Source: Verrucomicrobiota bacterium
Lineage (GTDB): Bacteria > Chlamydiota > Chlamydiia > Chlamydiales > SM23-39
DNA length: 64,000 bases
Assembly (NCBI GenBank): GCA_018239895.1
Contig: JAFEGL010000003.1
Span: 62,001-126,000 of the forward strand
Reading direction: 5' to 3'
How positions within the stretch are numbered: position 1 is the stretch's first letter; each line of letters begins with the position of its first letter. This document shows, piece by piece, positions 44,414 through 52,892 of this stretch. The position numbers and the translations under genes were made by a program. The notes beneath the pieces are model-generated. The model searched no databases, was not told the origin of the DNA, and saw only the letters and a list, made by a program, of their open reading frames with translations.

Positions 44414-45736
44414 ATGCCGCTAGATCCAATGACCAACATGGTCGTAAGAAACGACCTCAGCCAAAAGGCTCACTCCGAAACAGTCAAGCAATCAGTTGAA
44501 AATGCTGTTAACGCCAAAACCCTAGCTGGCCGTTTTACTTCGAGATCAAAAGACGAGATCATTTCCGATGTCTTCAAGAAACAAGACTGGAACTACGCTC
44601 CAACTTGGTACAACATCTTTGGCCGCATCCTGAAGTATTTCAGACTCAAAGAAGTCTCTCAATTGACCAAAGAAGTTTTAAGCCAACAGAAAAAAACGCT
44701 TCTTCCAGCCGTTGCTGCAAAAGTTAAAGAACTAGCAAAAGCAAATGCTTCCTTCCAATCCATCCGAGAGGGATTAGCACATGACAGTAGATTTAACGTT
44801 TTTAAACCCCAAGAACTCGCTCTTCTAAGTCACTTGAATCAGATTGATGAAGCTCAAGTACCCCAGAATGTTTTAGGTAAGGACTGGAAAACTGCCAAAC
44901 GCAATATCCGAGGTTTGAGTATAAACGAGAAATTAGCCGGCGAAGCACTGGCAACAGTCTTCAATATGTCCAAGAAAGAACTAACTGAAGTGCAGAAATT
45001 TTATTCAGGAGAATCAGATAAAGCGCCAAGCGACGATGTCAAAGCTAAACTTCCATTGGCCTATTTGGTTTTAAAGGCTCATCCGGAGCTATTGCCTAAA
45101 TCTCATAGAGGCCTTCTGAAAACTCTAGACACAAGCGGTAATTTTCATGGAGCTCTCCGCCAACATTTCTTGAATTCAAGAGATAAAATGAAAAATGAGA
45201 TGGCTAAGGCTCAAAAAGAGCGGCCTTTGGACGAGCAACAAAATGTGCTCAAACCAAATCCTTTAGAAGAAGTTGCTAAACTAAACCTAAGCAAAAACGA
45301 CAACTATAAAGTGCAATTCAATGACACAAGGCCAATCCAACACTCAAATACAAATGAAATAAATGAAGTCCTTGAGTCTATACCAGAAAGAGATGCTAGT
45401 CGTTCATCTCAAGATAATGAGCGCAATGAAATGCTTCAATCCATGATTTGGCTTGATTATCGCCCCACTATCGCCGAACTTGCTGGAACTTTAACAACAA
45501 TAGATCCATCAATGAGCCTCACAGATGATTCGATGCGAACTCATGTGACTCGCGATGAAAATGACAACTACCAAGTTAAGTATACATATAAAGCAAATCT
45601 CACTGTAGATGACGTAGTAGTTGGAACTGTTGAATTAGATTTTTCAAGATCCTTGAATTGGAATGAGAATTCGAAAAAGTGGGAAGCTGTTGCAGGAGCA
45701 GAACCTACCCCCCGCTTCACTTTTAACCAAAAATAA
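44414..45736 (+). CDS. Unknown cytosolic-type protein, effector candidate
   Basis: 440 residues from ATG 44414, 6 bases after AAGGTG. No signal peptide, membrane segment or known domain is recognised. Residues 1-180 are mostly basic and helical (TSRSKDEIISDVFKKQDWNY), the middle is charged, and the C-terminal 100 residues are beta-rich (NYQVKYTYKANLTVDDVVVG). It lies alone between the LPS operon and the MOMP-like gene, with its own promoter and terminator. The AT-rich promoter shared with 61918 suggests common control. Confidence 0.75.
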   Translation: MPLDPMTNMVVRNDLSQKAHSETVKQSVENAVNAKTLAGRFTSRSKDEIISDVFKKQDWNYAPTWYNIFGRILKYFRLKEVSQLTKEVLSQQKKTLLPAVAAKVKELAKANASFQSIREGLAHDSRFNVFKPQELALLSHLNQIDEAQVPQNVLGKDWKTAKRNIRGLSINEKLAGEALATVFNMSKKELTEVQKFYSGESDKAPSDDVKAKLPLAYLVLKAHPELLPKSHRGLLKTLDTSGNFHGALRQHFLNSRDKMKNEMAKAQKERPLDEQQNVLKPNPLEEVAKLNLSKNDNYKVQFNDTRPIQHSNTNEINEVLESIPERDASRSSQDNERNEMLQSMIWLDYRPTIAELAGTLTTIDPSMSLTDDSMRTHVTRDENDNYQVKYTYKANLTVDDVVVGTVELDFSRSLNWNENSKKWEAVAGAEPTPRFTFNQK

Positions 45737-45743
45737 TTCCTCC

Positions 45744-45776
45744 GGGGTTGCCGCCTTTGGGCAGCCCCAACTTTTC
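45744..45776 (+). terminator. Intrinsic terminator
   Basis: GGGGTTGC pairs with GCAGCCCC (one G-U pair) around a 9-base loop and is followed by AACTTTT. It sits 8 bases after the stop of the gene at 44414. The T-run is short, so strength is uncertain. Confidence 0.6.
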
Positions 45777-45844
45777 GCTTAACAAAGCTATCAAATCTGG
45801 GCCGGAGGCAATTCCTTACCCCCCGTCCAAATTTAAGTCTGTGA

Positions 45845-46969
45845 TTAGAAATCTAAACTAAACGATGCATAGGGACCGCTGAGGATGAAATTGCTCAAGG
45901 TCCGTTCAAAACCCACCGAATAGACGCCCATGTTTACAGATACGCCTGCAACTAGTGGCGGTAGAACTTGAGGCGCTGTCATGTCGACGGACTGGATTGC
46001 ATCGATGAATATTTGCAACTGATAGCCCAATCCAACAGTGAACTGGCAACGATCGTAAGAACCGACGTAAGAAAACCCGAGCTTCTCTTCGAAGCCGGGA
46101 ACAACTTGGGTTCGGTTGGGAACCGTCGTCCCTTGAATGTTCGGCTGTGGAATGCCCTGAGTTGTTAACGCAGGAGAATAAGAAGTATAGGTCGTATGGT
46201 TCTTCATTTGTCCCATGTAGAGCGCCATTGAGCTGCCGCCTGTGAAGGAGAATCCTTTGCCGAGCTTGTAGTCGAAATCTACGCCAAATTCGGGGCCGCC
46301 GCTAGTGAAGGTAGAAACCTCAGAGACTCCACGAGCTGTTTGTCCCTCCTTATTCCAATAAAAGGATGAGACGTTCTGCTTGATCCGGGCAAATCCAGCT
46401 CCCGTGTAGAAGCGGGCTTTCAAACCGTTGGTGAAACAGACAGACTTTCCGAACAGCAAATTTACTGCGTCGAAGTGGAAAAATGCTTTCCCGTCCGCAT
46501 GGTTGTAGGCAGCTGAATTAGGGCCGATGTCGAAGAAGGGGCCAACCATGTTGCCGGTCCCGTAAGATTGGGGAGAAACAACCATGGAATCCGAGTCGCT
46601 CGAATGGAGTCTTTCCCAATTGAGTTCCAGGCTCATGCTCGATCTGGGACAGGTAAATTGGGTGCCGACCTGAAATCCTGAATGATAGTTGGGATCGATC
46701 TCAAAAACAGTCCAGTTAGGAGAAGCTGGGGGCAAAGCAATTGAGGTGTTAAATGGGAATGCTTCCGCGGCGTAGTAGAGGTTACTTCCGTTCGGCTGCA
46801 GATAGAGCCATTGTCCGTAGACATCGAAAATTACGTTGGAGCAGCAATAGGTTTTGGGGAAACATGGTTGTGTGAGCGAAGGTGGTGGCGATCCTTTTTT
46901 CATTTCATCGGCGAAAACATTCCCCGTTAAAATGATGGACGATAGACAAATAACTGCAGTGGTTTTCAT
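45845..46969 (-). CDS. MOMP-like outer-membrane protein
   Basis: 374 residues with signal peptide MKTTAVICLSSIILTGNVFA. The mature N-terminus has a Cys pair (KTYCCSNVIFDVYGQWLYLQ) leading into the first strand, then strands such as FQVGTQFTC and CQFTVGLGYQLQIFID, and it ends in PYASFSLDF with terminal Phe. This is the pattern of the MOMP-like family expanded in Waddlia and Simkania and of Legionella MOMP. It probably forms a surface porin. The gene stands alone on this strand and diverges from ruvC across about 175 bases. Confidence 0.85.
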   Translation of the reverse strand: MKTTAVICLSSIILTGNVFADEMKKGSPPPSLTQPCFPKTYCCSNVIFDVYGQWLYLQPNGSNLYYAAEAFPFNTSIALPPASPNWTVFEIDPNYHSGFQVGTQFTCPRSSMSLELNWERLHSSDSDSMVVSPQSYGTGNMVGPFFDIGPNSAAYNHADGKAFFHFDAVNLLFGKSVCFTNGLKARFYTGAGFARIKQNVSSFYWNKEGQTARGVSEVSTFTSGGPEFGVDFDYKLGKGFSFTGGSSMALYMGQMKNHTTYTSYSPALTTQGIPQPNIQGTTVPNRTQVVPGFEEKLGFSYVGSYDRCQFTVGLGYQLQIFIDAIQSVDMTAPQVLPPLVAGVSVNMGVYSVGFERTLSNFILSGPYASFSLDF

Positions 46970-47046
46970 GGAGCTTCTCCGATTTACTTTTGGTGAATTT
47001 TAAATTTGAGGACTCCTTTTTTCCAAGATTTTTTACTTTTGGACCT

Positions 47047-47065
47047 ATGTAAAGCGGCTTTACAT
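47047..47065. repeat. 19-bp perfect palindromic element, copy 2
   Basis: ATGTAAAGC-G-GCTTTACAT, the exact reverse complement of the element at 24203-24221. It lies between the divergent MOMP-like and ruvC genes, upstream of both, so a terminator role does not fit here. Confidence 0.65.
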
Positions 47066-47143
47066 TTTATGGAATGACTCTTCTGCAATTTTGGCCGATG
47101 AGTCGTTGTTTACTATGAATTTCCGATTGATTATCGTAGAGAT

Positions 47144-47725
47144 ATGCAACCAAAAATTATCCTTGGCATAGACCCTGGCACGCGGATCACTGGCTACGGC
47201 GTCATCGAGCACTCGCCTCATCAGAGTGTGCCGCTCGATTTCGGCTGCATCCGCCCGCCTCCCGATTTGGCTCTTGAGGAAAGATACAAGATCATCTTCG
47301 ATGGTGTGGAACAACTGATCGAAAAATTTAAGCCAGAAGCGATCGCCATCGAGTCGCAATTTGTGATGAAAAATGTGCAGAGCGCGCTGAAACTCGGCAT
47401 GGCGAAAGGGATGGTTTTGCTCGCTGCAGCGAGGCGGAAAATTCCCATTTTCGAGTATGCTCCAAAGAAAGCAAAGCAAGCGGTCGTCGGCAAAGGTCAG
47501 GCGAGCAAAGAGCAGGTGCAGCGGATGATTCAGACGCTGCTGAGACTGCCAAAGTTGCCCGAACCGGAAGATGCTGCCGATGCGTTGGCCCTTGCGATTT
47601 GCTGCGCCCACCACTTAAGGTTTGCAACATGTACGAATCTATCCAAGGAACTCTCAAAGACAAAGACCCGCTCAAAGCCATTGTGGAGACAGGCGGCATC
47701 GCTTACCGACTCTCCATCCCGCTGA
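47144..47725 (+). CDS. ruvC: Holliday junction resolvase RuvC
   Basis: 193 residues. IILGIDPGTRITGYGVIE holds the first catalytic Asp, AIESQF the catalytic Glu, and the C-terminal DAADALALAICCAHH the last two acidic residues. It cuts Holliday junctions in recombination repair. The catalytic core ends near residue 163; the extra 30 residues (LSKELSKTKTRSKPLW...) are encoded over the start of ruvA, a 97-base overlap that most likely arose by loss of an earlier stop. Confidence 0.96.
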   Translation: MQPKIILGIDPGTRITGYGVIEHSPHQSVPLDFGCIRPPPDLALEERYKIIFDGVEQLIEKFKPEAIAIESQFVMKNVQSALKLGMAKGMVLLAAARRKIPIFEYAPKKAKQAVVGKGQASKEQVQRMIQTLLRLPKLPEPEDAADALALAICCAHHLRFATCTNLSKELSKTKTRSKPLWRQAASLTDSPSR

Positions 47726-48228
47726 GCACGTATACGCGCCTTCCACAGCAAGAGGCGAAGGTGATGCTCTACTTATCGCAAGTGGTGCGGGAAGATGCGC
47801 ATATTCTGTACGCCTTCGATGCGAAAGAGGAGAGGGATCTCTTCGAGCTGTTGCTCACGATTTCGGGGATTGGGCCTAAGACGGCTTTGGCCATTGTGGG
47901 CCACATGGAGATCGGGGCTTTCCAAAGGGCGGTCGGCTCTTCGGATATTCGCCTCCTCAGCAAGTTGCCGGGGATTGGTAAAAAGACGGCGGAGCGGCTT
48001 GTGATCGAGATGCGGGACAAGTTCAAGGGTGGAGCTCGCAAAGGGAAAGGGGGGCCGCTTTTGGCTGCCCAGGGTGGGGACTCGATAGAGGCTGATGCCG
48101 CTAATGCCCTCATCAATCTGGGGTACAATCCGCTCGATGCCCAAAAGGCGGTCGCTTCTGCCCGATCGGACAAGAAAGAGGAGACCGACCTAGGAAAGTT
48201 GATCACGGCGGCCCTACAAATGATCTAA
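47629..48228 (+). CDS. ruvA: Holliday junction branch-migration protein RuvA
   Basis: 199 residues from ATG 47629 (MYESIQGTLKDKDPLKAIVE), the standard N-terminus; the longer frame has no RuvA-like extension. The two helix-hairpin-helix motifs are LLTISGIGPKTALAI and LSKLPGIGKKTAERLVIEM. The C-terminal domain (about 150-199), ALINLGYNPLDAQKAV, contacts RuvB. It overlaps ruvC by 97 bases in another frame. ruvB is not in the window. Confidence 0.96.
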   Translation: MYESIQGTLKDKDPLKAIVETGGIAYRLSIPLSTYTRLPQQEAKVMLYLSQVVREDAHILYAFDAKEERDLFELLLTISGIGPKTALAIVGHMEIGAFQRAVGSSDIRLLSKLPGIGKKTAERLVIEMRDKFKGGARKGKGGPLLAAQGGDSIEADAANALINLGYNPLDAQKAVASARSDKKEETDLGKLITAALQMI

Positions 48229-48318
48229 AGACCTAACATTTAAGTTATTAGCAAATTAAAATATAATTGATAATTACATCAACTTTATTTATAATATTTG
48301 CGATTAACAAGGAATATT

Positions 48319-49611
48319 ATGTCTTATCCATTAAATAATAATTTTAATCAGAACGCCAACTCTTTATTTCAATTTCTCCAAAGCGGATCGGCGCACATCA
48401 TCGGAAACAATAGCGATCTTGACTCCCAATCGAAGGCTGTCTCCTCTGCAGCAAGTTCGACATTTACCATGGCTTTACGCTCTCGTGCAAATACTACTTC
48501 ATCGGCCGTCTCGTTCAATTCATCAACGACCCACTCCAGGATGATGGAAGTTCCTGATTTGCACACAGATTCTCCTCACACTGAATCAGAGGAAAGTTCT
48601 TTTTCGACATCTACATCGTCTTCTCAAAGAATGGCCCTTCGAAAAACCCGACAGCCTTCTACAAAGTATTCCGATTTTTCCTTGCCGTTGCCTTCTGTAA
48701 AAAAACCCAAAGAAGAGTCGCCTAAATTGACAGTGAGTTCCTCTTCAAGCAAGCTTTCCGACACACCAAGGATTCGCAAACCATCGAAAAAGTTACTCGA
48801 GGCGCTAGGAGATTCTTCGTCATCTTCTTCAATTACAACTCTCCTTTCTAGAAGAGAAGCTCCGGCCGTGGATAATGAGCCAAAGGCGAAAAAAGAGAAG
48901 ACAGGGGGCGTGATTCCAGTGCCGAATTCCTTCCGACTTTCTAATTCTCGACCCAAAACTTTATCTCATGCTGGTGTAATTCAGAAAATCTTTAACGGGA
49001 GAAACGATAACTACATCAAATCTATCGAGCAGGCTGAAATCGACAGCAATCGAGAAGCTCTTTTACAAGATGGGCTGCCGCATGGACTGAAGCTCTGTCA
49101 AATCAACGGTGATGTCGGCAACGGAGTCTTTCTCGATCCAAAAGCTGCACCGATTCAACCTGGAGTTTTCTTAGGTTTTTATACTGGAGAGTGGATCATA
49201 AGCAAACACGAGGAAGAACACTACAGCAACTACATTATGACGGTTCTTGATAACATCCATCTGAGTCTAGATGATCAAGGTCAAATAAATGAAAAAAATC
49301 CCAAGAAATCAAATGCTTATTTCTTGGACATCGATGGAAGAAAAGAGGGGAACTACACTCGCAATTTTAATCACTCAGAAAAGGATGATAATGTTGAAAT
49401 CCGAATCGTCAGACTTCCTAATGGGACAATTGAATGCGCTTTCTACTCTTCAAAAGTAATCAACCCCGGTGAGCAGGTTCTATTGGATTATGGGAAAGAA
49501 TATTGGAAAGTTCTCAAAGAGTTATTTGGGGTCAAAGTCAAACCGATGAAACCTAAAACTTACTTGTTGAACGCTGATAATCAAATAGTCAAAAGCAATG
49601 GAAAGCGTTGA
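48319..49611 (+). CDS. SET-domain protein, candidate secreted methyltransferase
   Basis: 430 residues from ATG 48319 with AAGGAAT upstream. Residues 1-200 are disordered and Ser/Thr-rich with basic patches (MALRKTRQPSTK, KAKKEK). The SET domain is at about 255-398: GNGVFLDPKAAPIQPGVFLG, the pseudoknot NFNHSEKDDNVEI with Asn351-His352-Ser353, and GEQVLLDYGKEYW with the catalytic-type Tyr391. SET proteins methylate lysines with SAM. C. trachomatis NUE is a secreted SET protein that modifies host histones, so a nuclear effector role is reasonable but unproven. The AT-rich promoter carries TATAAT near 48289. Confidence 0.88.
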   Translation: MSYPLNNNFNQNANSLFQFLQSGSAHIIGNNSDLDSQSKAVSSAASSTFTMALRSRANTTSSAVSFNSSTTHSRMMEVPDLHTDSPHTESEESSFSTSTSSSQRMALRKTRQPSTKYSDFSLPLPSVKKPKEESPKLTVSSSSSKLSDTPRIRKPSKKLLEALGDSSSSSSITTLLSRREAPAVDNEPKAKKEKTGGVIPVPNSFRLSNSRPKTLSHAGVIQKIFNGRNDNYIKSIEQAEIDSNREALLQDGLPHGLKLCQINGDVGNGVFLDPKAAPIQPGVFLGFYTGEWIISKHEEEHYSNYIMTVLDNIHLSLDDQGQINEKNPKKSNAYFLDIDGRKEGNYTRNFNHSEKDDNVEIRIVRLPNGTIECAFYSSKVINPGEQVLLDYGKEYWKVLKELFGVKVKPMKPKTYLLNADNQIVKSNGKR

Positions 49612-49651
49612 TTGATTTAACAACTCATTCCTGCTAAAATTTAGGGCGATT

Positions 49652-51028
49652 ATGCATTTCAACCATCGCCCTTTTCAAAAAAATGACACCATTGCGGCCG
49701 TCGCCACCCCTCCGGGAGAGGGGGCGATCGCGGTCATTCGCGTCTCAGGAAAAGAGGCGATCGACGTGGCTGAGAAGGTCTTTACGGGGAAGGTCCGGGA
49801 TTTCAAGACCCACACGGCCCACTACGGCCATATCGTATCAGCCTTAGGTGAGACGATTGACGGGGTCCTCCTGCTGGTGATGCGGGCTCCCAGGTCCTAC
49901 ACCGGGGAGGATACAGTCGAGATCCAGTGCCACGGGGGCTCAATCGTGACCCGGCGGGTTTTGGAGCGTATTCTAGAGGCGGGGGCCCGGGCGGCCCAGC
50001 CGGGAGAGTTCTCCCTGCAGGCCTTTTTGAATGGGAAACTCGATCTAGCCCAGGCCGAGGCGGTCCAGCAGCTCATCGCCGCCCGGAATGAGCTCGCCCT
50101 CCAGGCGGCCGAACAGCAGCTCCAGGGGGCCCTTTCCAAGGCGATTGGAGGCTTCCAGCAGGGTCTCACCGAGACAGTAGCCATTTTGGAGGCTTGGGTC
50201 GATTTCCCTGAGGAGGGGCTCGAATTCGCCACGATGGATGAGCTGATTGGACAACTCGAGGAGACTCTGGGCCAGATGCGCCATCTGCAGGCGACCTTCC
50301 AAGAGGGGAAAACGATCCACCAGGGGCTCTCTCTTTGCCTCGCAGGATCGCCGAATGTGGGGAAATCGTCGCTGATGAATGCGCTCCTCGGCAAAGAGCG
50401 GGCGATCGTGACCGAAATCGCCGGGACTACCCGGGATCTTTTAGAGGATGATTTGCGCCTTTCTGGCCTCCATTTCCGCCTCATCGATACAGCGGGGATC
50501 CGAGATACCGAAGAGATCGTCGAAAAGGAAGGGATCCGAAGGTCGAAAAGTGCGATGCAAAGCGCCGATCTCATTTTGTTCCTCCTCGATGCGAGCCGCC
50601 CTCTATCGGAAAGCGATCGGACGCTGCTCGAGAGTGTGCCGCGCGAAAAGACAATTCTAGTCTGGAACAAAATCGACTTGCAAAAACCGAGTGAAACGAT
50701 CGAATGGACGGGATCTTCCGCATCGATCTCTGCGAAAGAGAGAATCGGCCTCGATGAATTGAAAGGGGCCATCGACCAACTCATCTGGCGCAAAGGGCCT
50801 CCGAGCAAGGAGGAGATCGTCATCACACAGCAAAGACATTTTCAGGCGCTTGGAAACGCGATCGACTCTTGCCAGACAGCCATCGACGGATTGAAACAAG
50901 GGATTTCCCCCGAATTCGTCTCTTCCGATTTGCGGAACTGCCTCAATGAATTGGGGATGATCATCGGGACTAACATCTCCGAAGATATTTTGACTTCGAT
51001 CTTCTCAAAATTTTGTCTGGGAAAATGA
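49652..51028 (+). CDS. mnmE: tRNA modification GTPase MnmE
   Basis: 458 residues. The N-terminal formyl-THF-binding domain (TIAAVATPPGEGAIAVIRVS) is followed by a helical domain. The G domain from about residue 230 has GSPNVGKSSL (G1), DTAGIRDT (G3) and NKID (G4). The final CLGK is the C-terminal Cys motif (usually CIGK). With MnmG it makes the cmnm5 wobble-uridine modification. Its stop overlaps the nth start (ATGA); mnmE next to nth is also seen in Chlamydia. Confidence 0.97.
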   Translation: MHFNHRPFQKNDTIAAVATPPGEGAIAVIRVSGKEAIDVAEKVFTGKVRDFKTHTAHYGHIVSALGETIDGVLLLVMRAPRSYTGEDTVEIQCHGGSIVTRRVLERILEAGARAAQPGEFSLQAFLNGKLDLAQAEAVQQLIAARNELALQAAEQQLQGALSKAIGGFQQGLTETVAILEAWVDFPEEGLEFATMDELIGQLEETLGQMRHLQATFQEGKTIHQGLSLCLAGSPNVGKSSLMNALLGKERAIVTEIAGTTRDLLEDDLRLSGLHFRLIDTAGIRDTEEIVEKEGIRRSKSAMQSADLILFLLDASRPLSESDRTLLESVPREKTILVWNKIDLQKPSETIEWTGSSASISAKERIGLDELKGAIDQLIWRKGPPSKEEIVITQQRHFQALGNAIDSCQTAIDGLKQGISPEFVSSDLRNCLNELGMIIGTNISEDILTSIFSKFCLGK

Positions 51029-51639
51029 ACAAAAAAGAAAAGGCGAAGCTCATCGGCGAAGTGTTGGACCAGCTCTTTCCGAATCCCTCGATTCCGCTCG
51101 AACATAAAGATCCCTACACACTCCTCATCGCCGTATTGCTCTCGGCGCAATGCACCGATGCGCGGGTCAACCAAGTAACTCCCCGCTTATTTGCCTTGGC
51201 TTCGACTCCCGAAGAGATGATCCTATTGAAGCCGGAAGAGATCGAGAAAATCGTAAAGCCTTGTGGACTGGCGCCGACAAAATCCCGCGCAATCTGGAAA
51301 TTGTCGCAAGATCTCATCGTGAAACATGAGGGGCAGGTGCCTAAAAGTTTCGAAGAGCTCGAAGAGTTGCCTGGCGTAGGGCACAAAACAGCCTCCGTCG
51401 TTATGTCTCAAGCGTTCGATGAGCCAGCATTTCCCGTCGACACCCACATCCACCGCTGTGCTAAGAGATGGGGGCTCACCTCGGGCAAAAACGTCGTTCA
51501 GACTGAGCGCGATCTAAAAACCGTTTTCCCCAAACATCTTTGGAATTTGCGCCACCTCCAAATCATCTATTTCGCCCGCAAATTCTGCCCGGCGCTCAAA
51601 CACTCGAAAGAGCAGTGCCCCATCTGCAGCCAATTTTGA
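51025..51639 (+). CDS. nth: Endonuclease III
   Basis: 204 residues from ATG 51025, overlapping the mnmE stop. The helix-hairpin-helix ELPGVGHKTASVV with catalytic Lys, the catalytic Asp in FPVDTHIHR, and the C-terminal [4Fe-4S] ligands CPALKHSKEQCPIC are present. It is a DNA glycosylase/AP lyase for oxidised pyrimidines. Confidence 0.97.
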   Translation: MNKKEKAKLIGEVLDQLFPNPSIPLEHKDPYTLLIAVLLSAQCTDARVNQVTPRLFALASTPEEMILLKPEEIEKIVKPCGLAPTKSRAIWKLSQDLIVKHEGQVPKSFEELEELPGVGHKTASVVMSQAFDEPAFPVDTHIHRCAKRWGLTSGKNVVQTERDLKTVFPKHLWNLRHLQIIYFARKFCPALKHSKEQCPICSQF

Positions 51640-51692
51640 TCTAGTTTTACAACTCTCTTTTGCATAAACTGAATTTTTGCAAAGGAGCGGTC

Positions 51693-52892
51693 ATGTTTGA
51701 AATTCTGGCTCAATGCGCCCATGTGGCGGTTCCTGAGCCGAGCGAAGAGGCAGTCCGATTTTATCAGAGCGGCAATGTTTTGTGGATCGTTCAACAAGCA
51801 TGGAGCCTGATCATTCCGCTCTTGTTTTTAATGAAAGGATTCACAGGAAAACTTGGCTCGATCGCCAAGTCATGGGGAAGAAATTGGTTTTTCACGATCG
51901 CTGTTTACATCGTCCTATTCGTTGCCATCTACCAGATCCTAAATCTCCCGCTCGACTTCTATTCTAGCTACATCCGGATGCATGACTATGGACTTTCGAA
52001 TCAGTCGTTAGAGAGGTGGTTTTCGAATTACGGCAAAGGAACTTTGGTCTTCCTCATCGGAATGGTAGCCTTCCTCTGGATCTTCTACCTTTTGTTGAAA
52101 AAAAGCCCAAAAAGATGGTGGTTCTATAGCGGCCTTGTCGGAACGGCGCTCAGCTTCTTTATGATGTTCATCCAGCCGATCTGGATCGACCCGCTTTTCA
52201 ATAAATTCGGCCCAATGAAAGACAAAGAACTCGAGCAGCAGATCCTTCAGCTCGCGTCGCGAGCCGGAATTGAACAGGGGCGCGTCTTCGAGGTGGATAA
52301 GAGCGAAGACACATCGATGTTGAACGCTTACGTCATCGGCTTCGGCAAGACGAACCGGATCGTTTTGTGGGATACGCTGATCCAACAGATGACCCCCGAT
52401 CAAATCCTCTTCGTCATGGGCCACGAGATGGGCCACTATGTTTTGCATCACATCTGGTGGTCTCTTCTTTACTATGCCCTACTGTCGTTTGTGATTTTTT
52501 ATCTCACGTATAGATCAGCTCACTTTTTGTTGAATAAGTACCGGGACCGATTTGGATTCCACGATCTCTCTCAAATCGCCTCGCTTCCGCTTTTATTGCT
52601 TTTGATTGGAGTTTATTCGCTGCTGACAGAGCCTCTCTCCAATTTCGTCTCCCGGACGATGGAACATGAGGCCGACCGATTTGGCCTGGAGATTGCACAA
52701 AACAACGAGGCGGCCGGCGAAGCGTTTATCGCACTGCAGCAAAAAAACCTCGCCGTCCCGCGGCCAGGCCCGATTTATGTATTTTGGCGAGCCTCACACC
52801 CGCCTCTTGGAGAGCGGGTCGATTTCACCAACAGCTATTGCCCCTGGACTGAAGGCAAACCATTGAAATACGAGAGCCATTTTTCCCAATGA
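51693..52892 (+). CDS. M48 (Ste24/CAAX protease-like) membrane metallopeptidase
   Basis: 399 residues from ATG 51693, preceded by AAAGGAG. Several membrane helices are in the first 170 residues. The zinc motif HEMGHYVLHH is at about 243 and the third ligand is in MEHEADRFGLEIA, as in Ste24-type proteases. SEDTSMLNAYVIGFGKTNRI and the final HPPLGERVDF are also family-typical. It should process or degrade membrane proteins at the inner membrane. The stop overlaps the PAP2 start (ATGA). Confidence 0.94.
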   Translation: MFEILAQCAHVAVPEPSEEAVRFYQSGNVLWIVQQAWSLIIPLLFLMKGFTGKLGSIAKSWGRNWFFTIAVYIVLFVAIYQILNLPLDFYSSYIRMHDYGLSNQSLERWFSNYGKGTLVFLIGMVAFLWIFYLLLKKSPKRWWFYSGLVGTALSFFMMFIQPIWIDPLFNKFGPMKDKELEQQILQLASRAGIEQGRVFEVDKSEDTSMLNAYVIGFGKTNRIVLWDTLIQQMTPDQILFVMGHEMGHYVLHHIWWSLLYYALLSFVIFYLTYRSAHFLLNKYRDRFGFHDLSQIASLPLLLLLIGVYSLLTEPLSNFVSRTMEHEADRFGLEIAQNNEAAGEAFIALQQKNLAVPRPGPIYVFWRASHPPLGERVDFTNSYCPWTEGKPLKYESHFSQ

